DNA of 64,000 bases, taken from contig CM072515.1 of assembly GCA_036898135.1 (NCBI GenBank), forward strand, positions 69,183,067 to 69,247,066. The letters are read 5' to 3'. The position numbers and the translations under genes are program-made. The notes beneath the pieces are model-generated. The model had not been told where the DNA came from. It searched no databases and saw only the letters and a program-made list of their open reading frames with translations. Each line of letters opens with the position of its first letter. The first letter of the stretch is position 1. Below are positions 10,160 through 22,011 of the stretch, one piece after another. The stretch is from Oncomelania hupensis (lineage: Eukaryota > Mollusca > Gastropoda > Littorinimorpha > Pomatiopsidae).

Positions 10160-10905
10160 GTGCAAAATTGAACCACTCAGGACCAACAAGAGTAGCTGCG
10201 ACTTCTAGCACCCTCGTTGACTACATATAAACAAATAACAAGACGCATGTTGTAGAAGTTTGTGTGCCCGTCTTTGCTTGCAGTGATCATTATCCTGTTT
10301 GTTTAACCTGGAAAAAGAAAGGAACTAAAATACCGAAACCAGGACATAAAACAATAACATACAGATCTTTTTTTCAAATTTGATGAAGGTAACTTTCTCT
10401 TTCTCACTGAGCGAAGCCATGAGGGCTGCTGAGGACAGAGAAAGATGGAGCATGCTGGTTAAACGATCATCTGTGGTGCCCCTACGACCTTCGGGTTATG
10501 GGACAGGATAGGATAGGATAGGATAACTTTCTCTTTGAATTCAGTAACAGCGCTCTCTCAAATGTTTATAATTTTTTTACTGATCCTGATGATGCTTTAT
10601 CATACTGGTATGGCACATTTCTGAATATATACAATAAACGTGCTCCTATATATACCAAAAGAGTTAAGTACTAGCCTAAGCCGCCATGGCTAGACACAGA
10701 ACTGCAAAGAGCCATTAATTTAATTTTAGAGATTATTTTAATAAAAGTGGTAAAGAAGATGAACACAAAAAACAGAGAAATACAGTAACATCACTCCAGA
10801 GAAATTGTGTTTTTTTTAAAAATTAAACATTTAATATCGTCCGAAACATTTCTAAAACGATTTGTAAAAAAAAATTAATCACTTAACAAAGAAATGAAGT
10901 TATTA
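10160..10905 (+). pseudogene. LINE endonuclease C-terminal part, interrupted
   Basis: Translation gives PTRVAATSSTLVDYI, then PVFACSDHYPV (the SDHxP end motif of APE-type endonucleases), KIPKPGHKTITYRSF, and after an insertion FSNSALSNVYNFFTDPDDAL and PPWLDTELQRAI. This is the endonuclease-to-RT linker of a Jockey/CR1-type LINE. Stops and a small deletion near 10375 break the frame. A 121 bp RTE-like tail at 10403-10523 is nested inside. No reverse transcriptase follows, so it is a truncated remnant. Confidence 0.78.
10403..10523 (+). mobile_element. RTE-like LINE 3' fragment, 121 bp
   Basis: Begins CTCACTGAGCGAAGCC and ends in GATAG repeats. A perfect 13 bp duplication TAACTTTCTCTTT flanks it (10390-10402 and 10524-10536). 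Severe 5' truncation. Confidence 0.92.
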
Positions 10906-10909
10906 GAGT

Positions 10910-11520
10910 GAGTTGAATTTATTCAGAGATTACATACTAGTTGAAGGACGAAGACGTATTCTTTGGAGTTCCCAAAAATCAGGGTTTTTCTACGGAATAA
11001 TCCAACGAAGGATGTTAGCTGTATGTTAAATCCATGTATTTATTATTATCAGTTATTTATAATAAGCTGTGAAGCTTTTTCGAAGAAAATGGAAAGTATT
11101 GTTTTTATGGATTTTGTGATTGGGTTGCAGAAGAATCCATTGTCTGAGGGAAATACGGTAAATGGTGTAAATACCGTATTTATTCCTGTAATTATTATAT
11201 GGTGATACAGTTTATAATTATGACGCCATGTTGTATTCATTCATATGTGGAGATATGGAGCTGAAATAGAAATGTAATTCAGCTGTATAATTAATACTTA
11301 TGATGAATGAATGTGCAGTAAATCTGTTATAAATTGAAAGTGAGCTGTGATTATGAATGTTGGCACTTAGCCAATTGTGATGTAGGCTACACAGTGTTTG
11401 TTCGGTTTTTTGAAGTGGCTATATGTATTGTAAGAATTGTGACACTAGCGACTGTATCAGTGACAAGGAATAGGGAAGATATTCTACGAAATGAAAGGAT
11501 CTTCAAGCACTCTGCAATGT
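10910..11520. other. Interval without recognisable gene
   Basis: AT-rich. Small open frames show no recognisable motif. Some may be further decayed LINE sequence. Confidence 0.45.
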
Positions 11521-11523
11521 AAT

Positions 11524-11968
11524 TTTATTTATTTTATTTTTATTTAATCGTTCTTATATAGCGCTTTTCCAGCTCAAGAGCTGCTCAAGGCGCTGGCCGA
11601 TACAGGATCTAACTCAAGAAGCCCGAGACGCCCACCCGCAGCCTTTGGGCGCATGGTCTGACGCCCGGACAACTGAGCACAATCCTGGGCAGCCAGGGAT
11701 GGGGGAGAAGGACCTAGGTGCATGCTGGGCGTTTTCTTGTCACCGGCACTCACCCGTCTAGGACATGAGCGTCAGGATCTTTAAAGTCCGTTATGATGGA
11801 ATGTATGCGACACAGACTAGACCTCGGTTTATACTCTCATCCGAAGGAGTAGGAAAACAGGAGTAAAGTGTCTTTCCCAGGGACACAACACAATGGCCCG
11901 GCCAGGGCTCGAACCCGGGACCTTCCGATCCGCAAGCCGAAGCACTACCATTAGACCACAGTGCCTCC
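11524..11968 (-). mobile_element. tRNA-headed SINE, family 1, full copy
   Basis: On the minus strand a tRNA-like head carries an A box (TGGTCTAATGGTAG) and a B box (GGTTCGAGCC). A long conserved body follows and a tail at AGCGCTATATAAGAACGA. Closely matches 57351-57786 over its whole length, and partly matches 46923-47245 and 58960-59262. Transcription would be by RNA polymerase III, with mobilisation by a partner LINE. Confidence 0.9.
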
Positions 11969-11984
11969 TTAATAATGTGTCAGA

Positions 11985-14900
11985 GACGCCCATAGACTCT
12001 TTAAGCACAGGAGCATAAATTTACAACTGTACAATGTTGTACACAGCGGCCGATTCGGGGTAGTAACCTTACTGGTATGTGGCTGGTGGAAATAACCCTG
12101 TGACGTCCGTCTACAACACCGGATGTGGTCTCCAACAGCAGTGTGGCATTCGACCTGCATGGCATAGGCACCAAAACAATCAACCTTTCTGACTCTGCCC
12201 TACAATCTATCCCTGATAGTCCTTTTCATCCATACCATACATCATCCCCCTCAAGAGCAAGTAAACAAGATAAACACTCGAGAAGGCCACTTCGCTTCCT
12301 GACTGTGAATTGCCAATCTATTCTAGGCAAGGTGGCGGAACTTGATAACCTCGTCCAAAGTACGAAGCCTGATGTCATTCTAGGAACAGAGTCCTGGCTA
12401 ACGCCACTTCACACCAATGCTGAAATCTTCCCCAAGGGATATAATATCTACCGAAGAGACAGAGTGAGGCAGAAAGGAGGCGGAGTATTCATTGCTGTCT
12501 CTGATGATCTGACGTCCCTTGAAGAACCAGATCTATCCACAGAGTGTGAAATCCAGTGGGTCAAAATCAAGTTAAAGGGTAGAAGAACACTCTTAGTAAG
12601 CTGTTTCTACCACCCCCATAGAGATAACAAGGAAAGTAAGAAAGCATTTGTAGAATCTGCCCACCGCGCCTCAAACACCAACAATGCAGTTATCGTTGTA
12701 GGAGGCGATTTCAACCTCCCGGGATGGCTCTGGCCATCAAAAACACTGAAGAAAAGAGCCCCACACCCTAACATTCACCATATGTTCATGGATAGCTTGA
12801 ACGATCTCGGCTGGGAACAAATGATTCAGGAACCCACGAGAGGTGAAAACTTCCTCAACCTGTTCCTCACAAACAACCCCAACCTCATACCAAGAACAGA
12901 GATCCTCCCAGGATTGTCAGATCATGACGCTGCCTACATGGAAGTCCAGATCCACCCACCAAAGAAACGCCAGCTACCCCGACAGATTCCCATATACACT
13001 GATGAAAGCAAAGAACCACTGAAACAAGCAGCACATCTATTAAATGACCACATAATAAACTCTTACAACGAAGATAGCTCAGTTGAGGAAATCTGGTCAG
13101 AACTAAAGACAGGCCTACTAGAGGCCCTAAAAAGGCATGTTCGACACAAGCAAGCCAAACCAAAAACAAGCCACCCGTGGGTAAACCACGAAACCAAAAA
13201 GCTGATTCGTAAGAGAGACAGAGTCCACAAGCGCTGGAAGAAGAATGGTGACAATATCCTCTATGAGAAGTTCAAATCACTAAAGCGGCTTGTCCAGAAA
13301 AACATCCGCCGTCAATACTGGGCATACATAGAAGGTCTAATACTAGACAACCCAGAGAGTGAGACCACACCTCAAAAGAAGTTCTGGAGCTTCATTAAAG
13401 CACGCAGAACTGAAGGAATGGGCATCTGACCACTAAAAGACGCAGGGAGATTGATCACAGACCCCAGAGAACAAGCCCAGCTGCTCAACGACCAGTTCCG
13501 CTCCGTCTTCAGCCCCAAAGAATCCATCTCAGAAGAAGAGTTTGTGCAGCGCTGCCCTCCACCTAAGGATCTACCCGAATTTCCAACTTGTGGAGAAATA
13601 GACATCACGGAGGAAGGTGTTAGAAGGCTACTGCTGAACCTCAACCCAAACAAGGCTTGTGGCCCTGACGGAATCACACCCAGACTGCTCAGGATAGTCG
13701 CAGAAGATATCAGTCCAGCCTTCACACTTCTTTTTCGCTGTTCTTACAAATCAAGCATCCTTCCACAAGACTGGAAACTAGCAAATATCACACCCGTATT
13801 CAAGAAAGGGGAGAGATACTCAGCAGTAAACTACCGTCCCATCTCCCTTACCTGCATAGCCTGCAAATTAATGGAGCACATCATCACCAGCCATCTCATG
13901 TCCCACCTGGAAGATAACAACATCCTTGCACCAGAGCAACATGGCTTCCGACGTGGGCACTCCTGCGAGACACAGCTCCTGGGCTACGTAGATGAGACGA
14001 CTGAGGAGCTGGAAAGGGGAAACCAGGAAGACACCATCGTCCTTGACTTCTCAAAGGCCTTCGACAAGGTAAACCACGCCCTGTTGATCCACAAGCTCCA
14101 GCGCTATGGAATAGGAGGCCACCTCAAGAATTGGATTGAGGACTTCCTGCATGGCCGGCAGCAAGCGGTGGTGGTTGAGGGAGCAAGATCCGATTTCACA
14201 CCAGTGGAATCCGGGGTCCCCCAAGGCTCAGTCCTAGGACCGAGCCTATTCCTCCTGTATATAAATGACTTACCGACAGGCATCAAGTCCAAAGTTAGGC
14301 TATTCGCCGATGACACGATGTGCAGCAACACCACCAAAACCGAAGCTGACCAAAGAGTACTGCAGGAGGACCTCAACACCCTTGCATCCTGGGAAGAACA
14401 GTGGTCCATGCAGTTCCACCCAGAAAAGTGCTCCACCTTAAGCGTCACTAGAAAGAGGAAGAAGATCACACCGGCATACAAACTGCATGGCCACACACTC
14501 GAAAATGTCAGCTCTACCAGGTACCTTGGCATCAACATCCAGGACGACATGAAGTGGGGAAACCATGTAAGCAACATCACTAATAAAGCAAACAAGACAC
14601 TAGGCTTCCTCCGTCGCAACCTCAGGATTGGCAACAAGAAGGCAAAGGAAACTGCGTACAAGGCCTTTGTCCGTCCAATCCTCGAATACGCAGCAACAGT
14701 ATGGGACCCTCATACAGTCACCGAGACTCTAGCCATCGAAAAAGTACAACGCAGAGCAGCGAGATGGGTCTCAGATCGACATCGGCGTTCATCCTGTGTA
14801 GACACCATCATGGAATCCCTCAACTGGCCCTCTCTTCAAGAACGACGACACAGAGCCCGCCTAGAGATGATGTACAAATATCACTATGGCCTAGTATCCA

Positions 14901-15413
14901 TCAACTCCAACTACTTGCCCAAACCATCAGAAAATAGGCTGAGTACCAGGAAGAATAACAGCTGCTGCTACGACATCCCCCACTGCAGAACTCAGTATAG
15001 GCAGATGTCGTTTTTCCCAAGAACAATACCTGACTGGAACAATCTGCCTGACGATGTCGTCACTGCAGAGTCCCTGGACACCTTTAAGTCCAGGTTGACC
15101 TCCTGCCTGTAACATGATGCTCCTTCCCACACTCCATGCACCCTCTCCTCCCCTATCCTCACTCCCCACGTATCCCCCCCCTTTCCTGACCCACCCCAAC
15201 CCCCCAGTCACTGATTCCCCCCCTCCCCCGATCACCCCTGTACCCTTCCCTTCTCCTATTATTATCTAAATAACAATGCATAGCCTCCAGTATCCTCAAA
15301 GTACGCCCGACCTAAAATACCTCAAATACAAAGCGCGTCTTAGCACCCAAAAAGCGACAAAATCATCAAAATACTGATGTTGGTCGTCTACAGGAAGAAG
15401 AAGAAGAAGAACG
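11985..15413 (+). mobile_element. CR1/Jockey-like LINE, best preserved in window
   Basis: One endonuclease plus reverse transcriptase frame (12107-15112) with a C-rich 3' UTR and a terminal GAA repeat tail near 15395-15413. The 5' boundary is uncertain: an in-frame TGA at 12104-12106 precedes the open region and family-1 SINE sequence ends at 11968. No separate first ORF is recognisable, so it is probably 5'-truncated. Confidence 0.85.
12107..15112 (+). pseudogene. LINE endonuclease-reverse transcriptase ORF with one in-frame TGA
   Basis: About 1000 codons in one frame. The N-terminal third is an APE-type endonuclease: FLTVNCQSILGKVAELDNL, GTESWL (catalytic Glu), GGDFNLPGW and GLSDHDAA. The middle is reverse transcriptase: NKACGPDGITPRLL, NYRPISLTC, LDFSKAFDKVNHALL, SGVPQGSVLGPSLFLLYIND and RLFADDT with the FADD catalytic pair. 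The C-terminal third is the thumb, with STRYLGI and AYKAFVRPILEYAATVW, ending in LPDDVVTAESLDTFKSRL. The only break seen is TGA at 13427-13429 between the two enzymes, with the frame kept on both sides. It would act in the nucleus by target-primed reverse transcription. The first clear ATG is not obvious. The CR1/Jockey group assignment is by motif style. Confidence 0.93.
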
Positions 15414-15774
15414 CCGACTATCTCTCCTTTGACCAACCATCACTGGCGCAGACGTGCGGCAACGGTAGGCGAAGAAAGTCTTCAGACCAGAGCTACGGGA
15501 TCACCCACAGTGTTCCTAGCGTCGGCTGTGTATACCACGTCTTGTGAATGTCTGAGGGGACAGTGAGTAAAACAATAATAACTTAATATTGGAAGACCAG
15601 GAATCTTCAACGAACTTTCAGTGTGCCATTAATGACAGTGAATATTTATAAAAGGGTGTACAGGCAAGTGACGTCTCAAGAGAGAGACAATGACCTCCTT
15701 ATAAACGACCGATTATTATGATGTAACCTTGTTTGTATTCTGTATAAGAAATGTGTGATTTAATGTGATAATAT
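15414..15774. other. Interval without recognisable gene
   Basis: Unique-looking sequence between the LINE tail and the target duplication of R-700. Nothing recognised. Confidence 0.5.
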
Positions 15775-15788
15775 GTATGAATGAGAAA

Positions 15789-16499
15789 CCCCCTTGGGGT
15801 CATGAGCAATCTTGCCACTGTAGATTGTTCAAACCTATAAAGGGAAAAGTGAAAGCCCCAGTTGAAAACCTGTCTTTCCTTTGTAGGCAAGACAGATTCA
15901 CTGCGGCAACAGTACCCCCGTTGGAGTGCCGGGGGTTTTCAGTATAAATAGTATCCCCACTTTATGGAAATTTAGTGCTTTAAATTCCCACTGTCGCTGT
16001 CTTCCTCATTTACTCTTTCCCATTCCTGCTCTGTCCTTTCACTCTGCTATACTATCTTCTTCTTTGCTAGATCAATGACCTACCTTTTTTCTTGAAAACT
16101 CTTCCTGGACAAGACTCCTTGTTTGTGTATGAGGTCTGTTGGATCAGCTTGGGAGTGTTGGACGCTTTCTGCTGGGTGGTCACTAGGGCTTCCTATGATT
16201 GTATTATTTAGCACTATAGGCATTTTATATGTATGTGTTTTGTTGATGATTTATAATGATGTTTGTATTCTATTTTGTTTTTGTAACCGGGGGTTCGAGT
16301 AGTTGGGGTAAAGCCTCAGCCGTCCCCTGCGTGGGATGTCTTTATTGTAAAGTGACTGGCCGGTGGAGGGCATTCAATTTTCCCACTAGGGTTGTTTCGG
16401 CAGATCTTTTATGCGGATTGGGGGTTGTCCTGTCCTGATTTGGCTCGGAAGAGTCCGCTGGACCTAAAGCAACAATCAAACAATCAATCAATCAATCAA
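15789..16499 (+). mobile_element. R-700 retroposon, full-length copy
   Basis: A 711 bp element bounded by a perfect 14 bp duplication GTATGAATGAGAAA (15775-15788 and 16500-16513). It begins with CCCCTTGGGGTCATGAGC, the same start as the copy at 25875. It carries a CCCCCG...CGGGGG hairpin directly before CAGTATAAATAGTATCCCC, a TATA-box-like block. It ends with GACCTAAAGCAACAAT and CAAT repeats. No protein domain and no tRNA-like head were seen. The shared 5' end, target duplication and tandem tail point to a non-autonomous retroposon using LINE machinery. Confidence 0.85.
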
Positions 16500-16679
16500 G
16501 TATGAATGAGAAATAGTGAAACAGAAGGGCAAAGAGAGATAACTGTGTAGACTTTGTCCTTGTTTGTGTGGACGTGTGCGGTGGTGGATGCAAATCTAGA
16601 GTAAACAGAGACAGAACATGCATCCTTAAAATGAAAGTCAGATAAACACACTCACACATTCATCTTATTAGTTTATGTA

Positions 16680-17248
16680 TTTTACGTTTGCGACGCGCAC
16701 GATAGATCTGATCGTTTTGTTTTGCAAAGCATTCCATAACAGAGTGTATTTACCTTTGGTTTGATTTTGCATTGTTGTTAGAGGAAGCTTAGTATAGTGT
16801 TGATAATTTTCGTTGGTCGATATTATTGGAGAATTCTCTAGAGTTGCTTGTTTACCGTCGATCGAAGCTTCGCGATAGGTGTAGATGGCTGAGAAAATTC
16901 TTGCACTGTAAAGAAAGTTGTATGACGTAAGACAGTGATGACGAAGTTTATTCTGATTGGTTGTAATGTGTCAGGCTGGAACATTCTGACGTTATCTGGA
17001 GTCTAGAAAAAAAACTATATAATTGATGCACTGTGTAGAAAATAGTGGAGAAAGTGAAAAGCGATTGAGCGATTGTATGCAGTTGTTGATGTACGCTGAA
17101 TAAAGTTGGAAAACTTCATACAACGACTCCTGCCTTGTTGCTGATTGAACAGGTTGCATGGATAAACGAATCCGAGTTACACTTATCAGGAGGATTCAAG
17201 CATCGGGGCTGAATCAACTATTGATAAAAACCAACATCCAGTGTAACA
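16680..17248 (+). mobile_element. Solo LTR, copy 1
   Basis: A 569 bp copy ending GTGTAACA, flanked by ATGTA at 16675-16679 and 17249-17253. The start TTTTACG is one base off the family start TGTTACG. Contains ACTATATAATTGATGC (TATA-like) and GCTGAATAAAG (polyadenylation-like) in the order promoter then signal, as in U3-R-U5. Matches four other copies in the window. The 5 bp duplication and TG...CA-type ends fit an LTR retrotransposon, probably Gypsy/BEL type, whose internal part was lost. Confidence 0.85.
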
Positions 17249-17339
17249 ATGTATATATACTATATAAATATTTAATTTAACGTAAATTCACGCGTTACAC
17301 CGATCATAGTCACACATTTTTTGATAATTCCTCTACTAT

Positions 17340-17905
17340 TTGAGATTCTGCTATGGCAGTGCAATGAAGCCTTTGATTAGCATTCATAAACGTGCAATTA
17401 AACAAGTTATTCTTAAACAACAAAAAGATCTCTCCGGATGACTATAAACGGATCAGTATTCTACCACTTGCCGACAGACTAAAATTTAATAAAGGGGTTT
17501 TCATACACAAGTTCCTTTCTGGAAACGCACCTTCCTATCTTTCTTCTCTTTTTAAAAAAAAACCCTGCCAGATCGACCACAAAATTACATGTTTCAATTC
17601 AAAGAATTGATCTCTTCAATACTAGTATAGCTTTCCTGAAGATCTCCGCAGTCCAGCATCGAAATTTACATCATTTAGAACACGTATCTTAAAACACATT
17701 AAACATAGCATAAACATTAGATTGTTAAGTGATTTTTTTTCTCATGATGACCTTATTTATTTGTTATTGTTGCATGGTTTTAATGTTATAACATTAGGAT
17801 TTTGTATTTTATAGTTATTGTTACAAGCCCAATGGCAAGATGTAAAAAATTGCGCATCCGCCGCTTACTCTTTTACCCTTGCGAAATATAAAGTTGTTAT
17901 CTTAT
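17340..17905 (+). pseudogene. LINE C-terminal fragment with ATCTT tail
   Basis: Reads SIHKRAIKQVIL, then LPLADRLKFNKGVFIHKFLSG and NAPSYLSSLF, the C-terminal region of CR1/Jockey-like reverse transcriptases, with a frameshift between the first two blocks. The 3' side has short ATCTT repeats near 17893-17905. The catalytic core is absent: a 5'-truncated copy. Confidence 0.7.
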
Positions 17906-18422
17906 CTTATATCTCTCTCTTCTTCCCTCTCTCTCTCACCCCTTCTCTCTCCCTCCCTTCTCCCATTCATCACGCCCCCACCCATCTGTTTTTTTTAATC
18001 CCCATCCCCTTGTTCTAACAACGTTTACAGTTCACCCCCTATTTTCACTTCAATCATTTAAAAAAAACAACTTCCCCATCTTTATGTTTTGAATCTTGTT
18101 CTCCTTCTTCCACGATCCAGGGTCTATTTGTCGATCCTTGTGGATATGGATTTTCGTATAGATTATTGTGGTGTGGTAATGAAATTTTAAAAAATGTTTT
18201 TATTATTTTATTAGTTTAATGTTGCCAGATACTCAGTAAAATTGGGAGTGGTAATAATAGAAAATATACAAGTGGCAGCAGGAGTGTGCAATGTCTGATG
18301 TCCGCCATGGGTGGTTTTAACACTTGAACCTCACAGCAGTTCCGTTAGACGGGTGGGACGGTGCCAGCAGCTGTTAATGCAAACTTAAATGATTTAGATT
18401 TTTGATACTTTATTATTCATTT

Positions 18423-18676
18423 TTATGGGGAAATTCTTGGCCGCCTCCCCTGGGAAAGGAGTAGTCACAACCTACCTAATATTAGATGTGTTTTTGAAAT
18501 TTTGCTGGGGGAGCAAACCTGAGAAAACTCCCCAGTCGAAAGTAAATAATATTCGAAGAAACATAACTCCCAGATGCTGGATCGATCCCACACCTGTAAG
18601 GCACCATTGGTTTCTAGCCTGTGGACAAGGCAATTTGGTGCCCCCCCTTAGTCACTCGGCCACAACGCTCGCCTAA
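18423..18676 (-). mobile_element. tRNA-headed SINE, family 2
   Basis: The head is on the right in reverse complement: GGCGAGCGTTGTGGCCGAG, a Ser/Leu-type A-box region, with the B box at GGATCGATCCAGC degenerate. Strong similarity to 58432-58738 including GGGGGAGCAAACC. This copy is more decayed: the core CGGAGAAAACCC is partly deleted. Confidence 0.75.
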
Positions 18677-18894
18677 AGAAAATGAAAATGATTGTAGACT
18701 ATAAAAAGATAGGTGCAGTCAGTGGAAAGAGCTCAGGTGTATAAATACCTCGGTACACTGGTTGACAAAAAACTGACTTTCTGGATTCTGAGGTCGTAAT
18801 AAAGACATTTAAACAAAGGAGGTTTATGCTATACTAGTTGAGATCGCTGATGGCCTTTAGGCAAGATTATGCAACGGTGCTACCAGACCTGTAG

Positions 18895-18922
18895 TGTGTG
18901 TGTGTGTGTGTGTGTGTGTGTT
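18895..18922. repeat. (TG)n microsatellite
   Basis: Short perfect TG run. Confidence 0.9.
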
Positions 18923-19548
18923 GCGAGGGAGGAGGGAGAGAGGAGGAGGAGGGGGATAGTACGTGCTTGATGTCTGTTTCTGATGTTTGCCTCCCTTGGT
19001 CTGGTCTGCGTTTTACACTGAATTGTTTCCCTTTGCTGTGATCGTAATATTTTAATAACTTCTATCGTTTTAATACTTTGCTGTGCAGTAATGACTGTAT
19101 TCCTGTATTGTATTTTAATGACTCTATTAATAACGAAGTTTGTTTTTATGCTTTATGTGGGTAAGAAAAAAGAATGGATCTCTTAAACAAAAATATTTTT
19201 AAAAATGTTAATTTTTAAGAATTGTCGTTTATTTTGCATGATTTTATCTGTTCAAATGCTACACAAATGCCTGCACACAATTCCTTCGATGAGAATACAG
19301 ATTTATTGAATTGAATTGATTTGAATTTTAAATGACAGAATTTCAATTTCAACTTTCCAACATCACGAGGACCCAGTTGACAGGGTTGTGCGCCCTGTTT
19401 GGGTCCGGAAGTGTTTATTTCCGGAGACCCCATTTAGACCTCTCCTTTCTCCCATCTCTCTCTACCTGTCTGTCTTGTCTGTCTATCTGTCTTTCTGTCT
19501 GTCTGTCTCTGTCTCTCTGCTTTTGTTTCAATGTTGTACAAGAATGGA

Positions 19549-20141
19549 ACTGCTCAGTGAGAGAGAAAGATATGAATAGAGTATACAATTTATTCAAGTC
19601 AGATTTTATATGTGAAGAATTTTTTGATTTTTTGGATATCAGATGCTTTAGAGACGGTCTTGTTAAACTTCGCATGGGTGTATTACATATTAATGGGTCA
19701 TCTTTTAAGAGATCTATTTATAACAATGTTAATATTTTGTGCATCACATGTAATGAAACTGAAGATGAAGTTCATTTTATTCATCACTGTCGTTTGTACA
19801 AAGATATTAGGATGAAATACTTACTCGGCATTAGCGAACATTATACGGCGGTATTACGTAATGGATCCACTGAGCAGATTCGCAAATTGGCCTTTTATGT
19901 TTTCTACGCATTGCGTCAAAGGCAAACGTATATCGACCATATTTTATAGAGCATTGTATGTCATTATTAAGTTGTCGTAATGATGACACTCATTTTCAGA
20001 ACAGAAGACGCGGATGGGTGTCATCGTCGCCATGACCTTGGACGTTCTATTTTGCATTGGGTTTGCTTGTATTGTTTTTCATGTATTTTATTGTGACCCT
20101 TTTCTAAGAGCCACTGCCTTCAGGAAATAAAAGTTCGTTCG

Positions 20142-20146
<5 letters not shown>
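19549..20146 (+). pseudogene. LINE C-terminal fragment with cysteine motif
   Basis: Frame ending at 19949 contains LCITCNETEDEVHFIHHC, a C-x-x-C...H...C block found at the C-terminus of many Jockey-like LINE proteins, preceded by RMGVLHINGSSFKRSIYN. A 3' UTR follows, with AATAAA and TTCG repeats at 20127-20143. No reverse transcriptase core upstream, where CT-rich sequence begins: a 5'-truncated copy. Confidence 0.65.

Positions 20147-20230
<84 letters not shown>
20146..20230. repeat. (CT)n microsatellite
   Basis: Nearly perfect CT run directly after the LINE tail. Confidence 0.96.
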
Positions 20231-20756
20231 ACTGAGGGACGGCACCAAGCATTTAGCCAAATGCGCAGTATCCCGTAAAGAACTGCGCTATATTAGTGGC
20301 CAGTAACATCAAGTACAGAAGCACCCGTCAGGACCAAACAAAAACAATTTCCATGTGTCTCCATTTAGATTGCAAAATGTACACAAAAAACCCTGGCATT
20401 ATTCCGCCTACATTCTCTGAACCCCCTCCATTTCATGATGAAGAATAATAACGCGTCACGTTCTTATTTCTTTGTCACAATCCATTTCTACTAAGTGGGC
20501 ATGACATCGTAATGCCAATGCAAAATAATAGCATACAATAATGAAAGAAGAAGAAGGACATTAAAAAAAGCCAGTTGGCATTGTGTAGGCGTGGTGGGGT
20601 TGGGGAATATAGAGATGGGCTTCTGCGGACGGGTTAATTACGATATGAACAGATAGAGGTCATGATGGAAGAGTTAGCCGCAAGCTTTACAAGAGTATTT
20701 CTAACGCACGTTCTCAGATGACGTCGCAGAACGTTCAAATGTTAAAACTTCCCTAC

Positions 20757-20953
20757 GCCGCGGCTCACTGGTACAGCGCGTTCGCCGGGCACACCGATGA
20801 TCCTGGGTTCGAATCCCGTGGCCAATGTTCACAGTCCACCTTAGCAGAATGATTGCTGTCCTGGTTCAGAGTTGATGAAGGGCCCTACCCATCTTTCCTG
20901 GGATACGTTAAACTTCAATGTTCATCCCAAGCTTCACAGGAAGGGGCTGCTGT
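20757..20953 (+). mobile_element. tRNA-headed SINE, family 4, split by a solo LTR
   Basis: Head has an A box (GGCTCACTGGTACAGCG) and a B box (GGTTCGAATCC). A body of ~140 bp follows with ACGTTAAACTTCAATGTTCA. The solo LTR at 20959 sits immediately downstream, between CTTGC duplications. Only one good copy in the window. Confidence 0.65.
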
Positions 20954-20958
20954 CTTGC

Positions 20959-21718
20959 TGTTACACTATTTTTTTTTAAATCAGTAGTTGATTCAGCCCC
21001 GATGCTTGAATCCTGATAGGTGTAACTCAGATTCGTTTATCCACGCAACCTGTTCACTCAGCAACAAGGCAGGAGTCGTCGTATGAAGTTTTTCAACTTT
21101 ATTCAGCGTACATTAACAACTGCATACAAGATCGCTCAATCGCTTGTCCACTTTCTCACTTTTTACTCTCTCTTCTTTGCGTTGCGTTGCGATGGATAAT
21201 TTTAAAGTCCCCGACACATCAGCGTAAAGGAGACTAGCTCTCTCTTCTTTGAAACAGTGTGGCACTTATGTAGTCACTCTATATTTTAGAGAAAGTTCGA
21301 ACATTCCAGCTTGACGCAATTACTTAGGGTTGTTTCAGCAGATCTTTTATGCGGATTGGGGGTTGTCCGGTCCTGATTTGGCTCGGAAGAGTCCGCTGGA
21401 CCTAAAGCAATAATCATGTAATGTAATGTTATGACGCAATTACAGCCAATCAGAATAACTTCGTCACCGGAACTATGCACTGTCTTACGTCATATGACTT
21501 TATTTAGGTTAGAAGAATCTCTTAGCAACTAGTAGATTTATCTAAATGCTTTGTTCGATAGTAAACAAGCAATTCTAAAAAATTCTCCAATAATATCGAC
21601 CAACAAAAATTATCAACATTATACAAAGCTTCTTCTAACAACAACGCAAAATCAAATCAAAGGTAAATACACTCTTTGCAAAACAAAACGAGCTATCGTG
21701 CGCTTCTCAAACGTAACA
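20959..21718 (-). mobile_element. Solo LTR, copy 2, with nested insertion
   Basis: Reverse orientation: plus-strand TGTTACAC at the left, GTAACA at the right, CTTGC on both sides (20954-20958 and 21719-21723). Length is 760 bp including a 108 bp R-700 tail insertion and one 12 bp duplication; without these it is ~640 bp, like the other copies. Confidence 0.9.
21324..21431 (+). mobile_element. R-700 3' fragment inside solo LTR copy 2
   Basis: Starts TTAGGGTTGTTTCAGCAGAT and runs to a TAATG-type tail. The 12 bp duplication TGACGCAATTAC lies at 21312-21323 and 21432-21443. Thus R-700 was mobile after this LTR inserted. Confidence 0.93.
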
Positions 21719-21919
21719 CTTGCCTGGATATTGAGGATGCTTTTAACCCCTTTTTAAAACATACGACTGGCTCTCCCATTACCTGGATTTAAAAAACTCA
21801 GCCCTGAAAATCGGCGTAATTATTTTGTTTTCATGACTCCTTAAAGGACAGGCTTAGATAGTCAGCTTAGAGACCACACCACAGCTTCCCGTTATGTAAA
21901 AGGACTGAAGATCACACAT

Positions 21920-21920
<1 letters not shown>

Positions 21921-22010
<90 letters not shown>
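21921..22010. repeat. (ATC)n microsatellite
   Basis: About 90 bp of ATC repeat, followed by degenerate ATC/ATT sequence to about 22170. Confidence 0.97.

Positions 22011-22011
<1 letters not shown>

Noticed and set aside
14104..14661. 185-codon minus-strand open frame
   Set aside because: It is antisense to the reverse transcriptase of the LINE, which has clear motifs.
21921..22010. CRISPR-like or other array
   Set aside because: Simple ATC microsatellite with no spacers.
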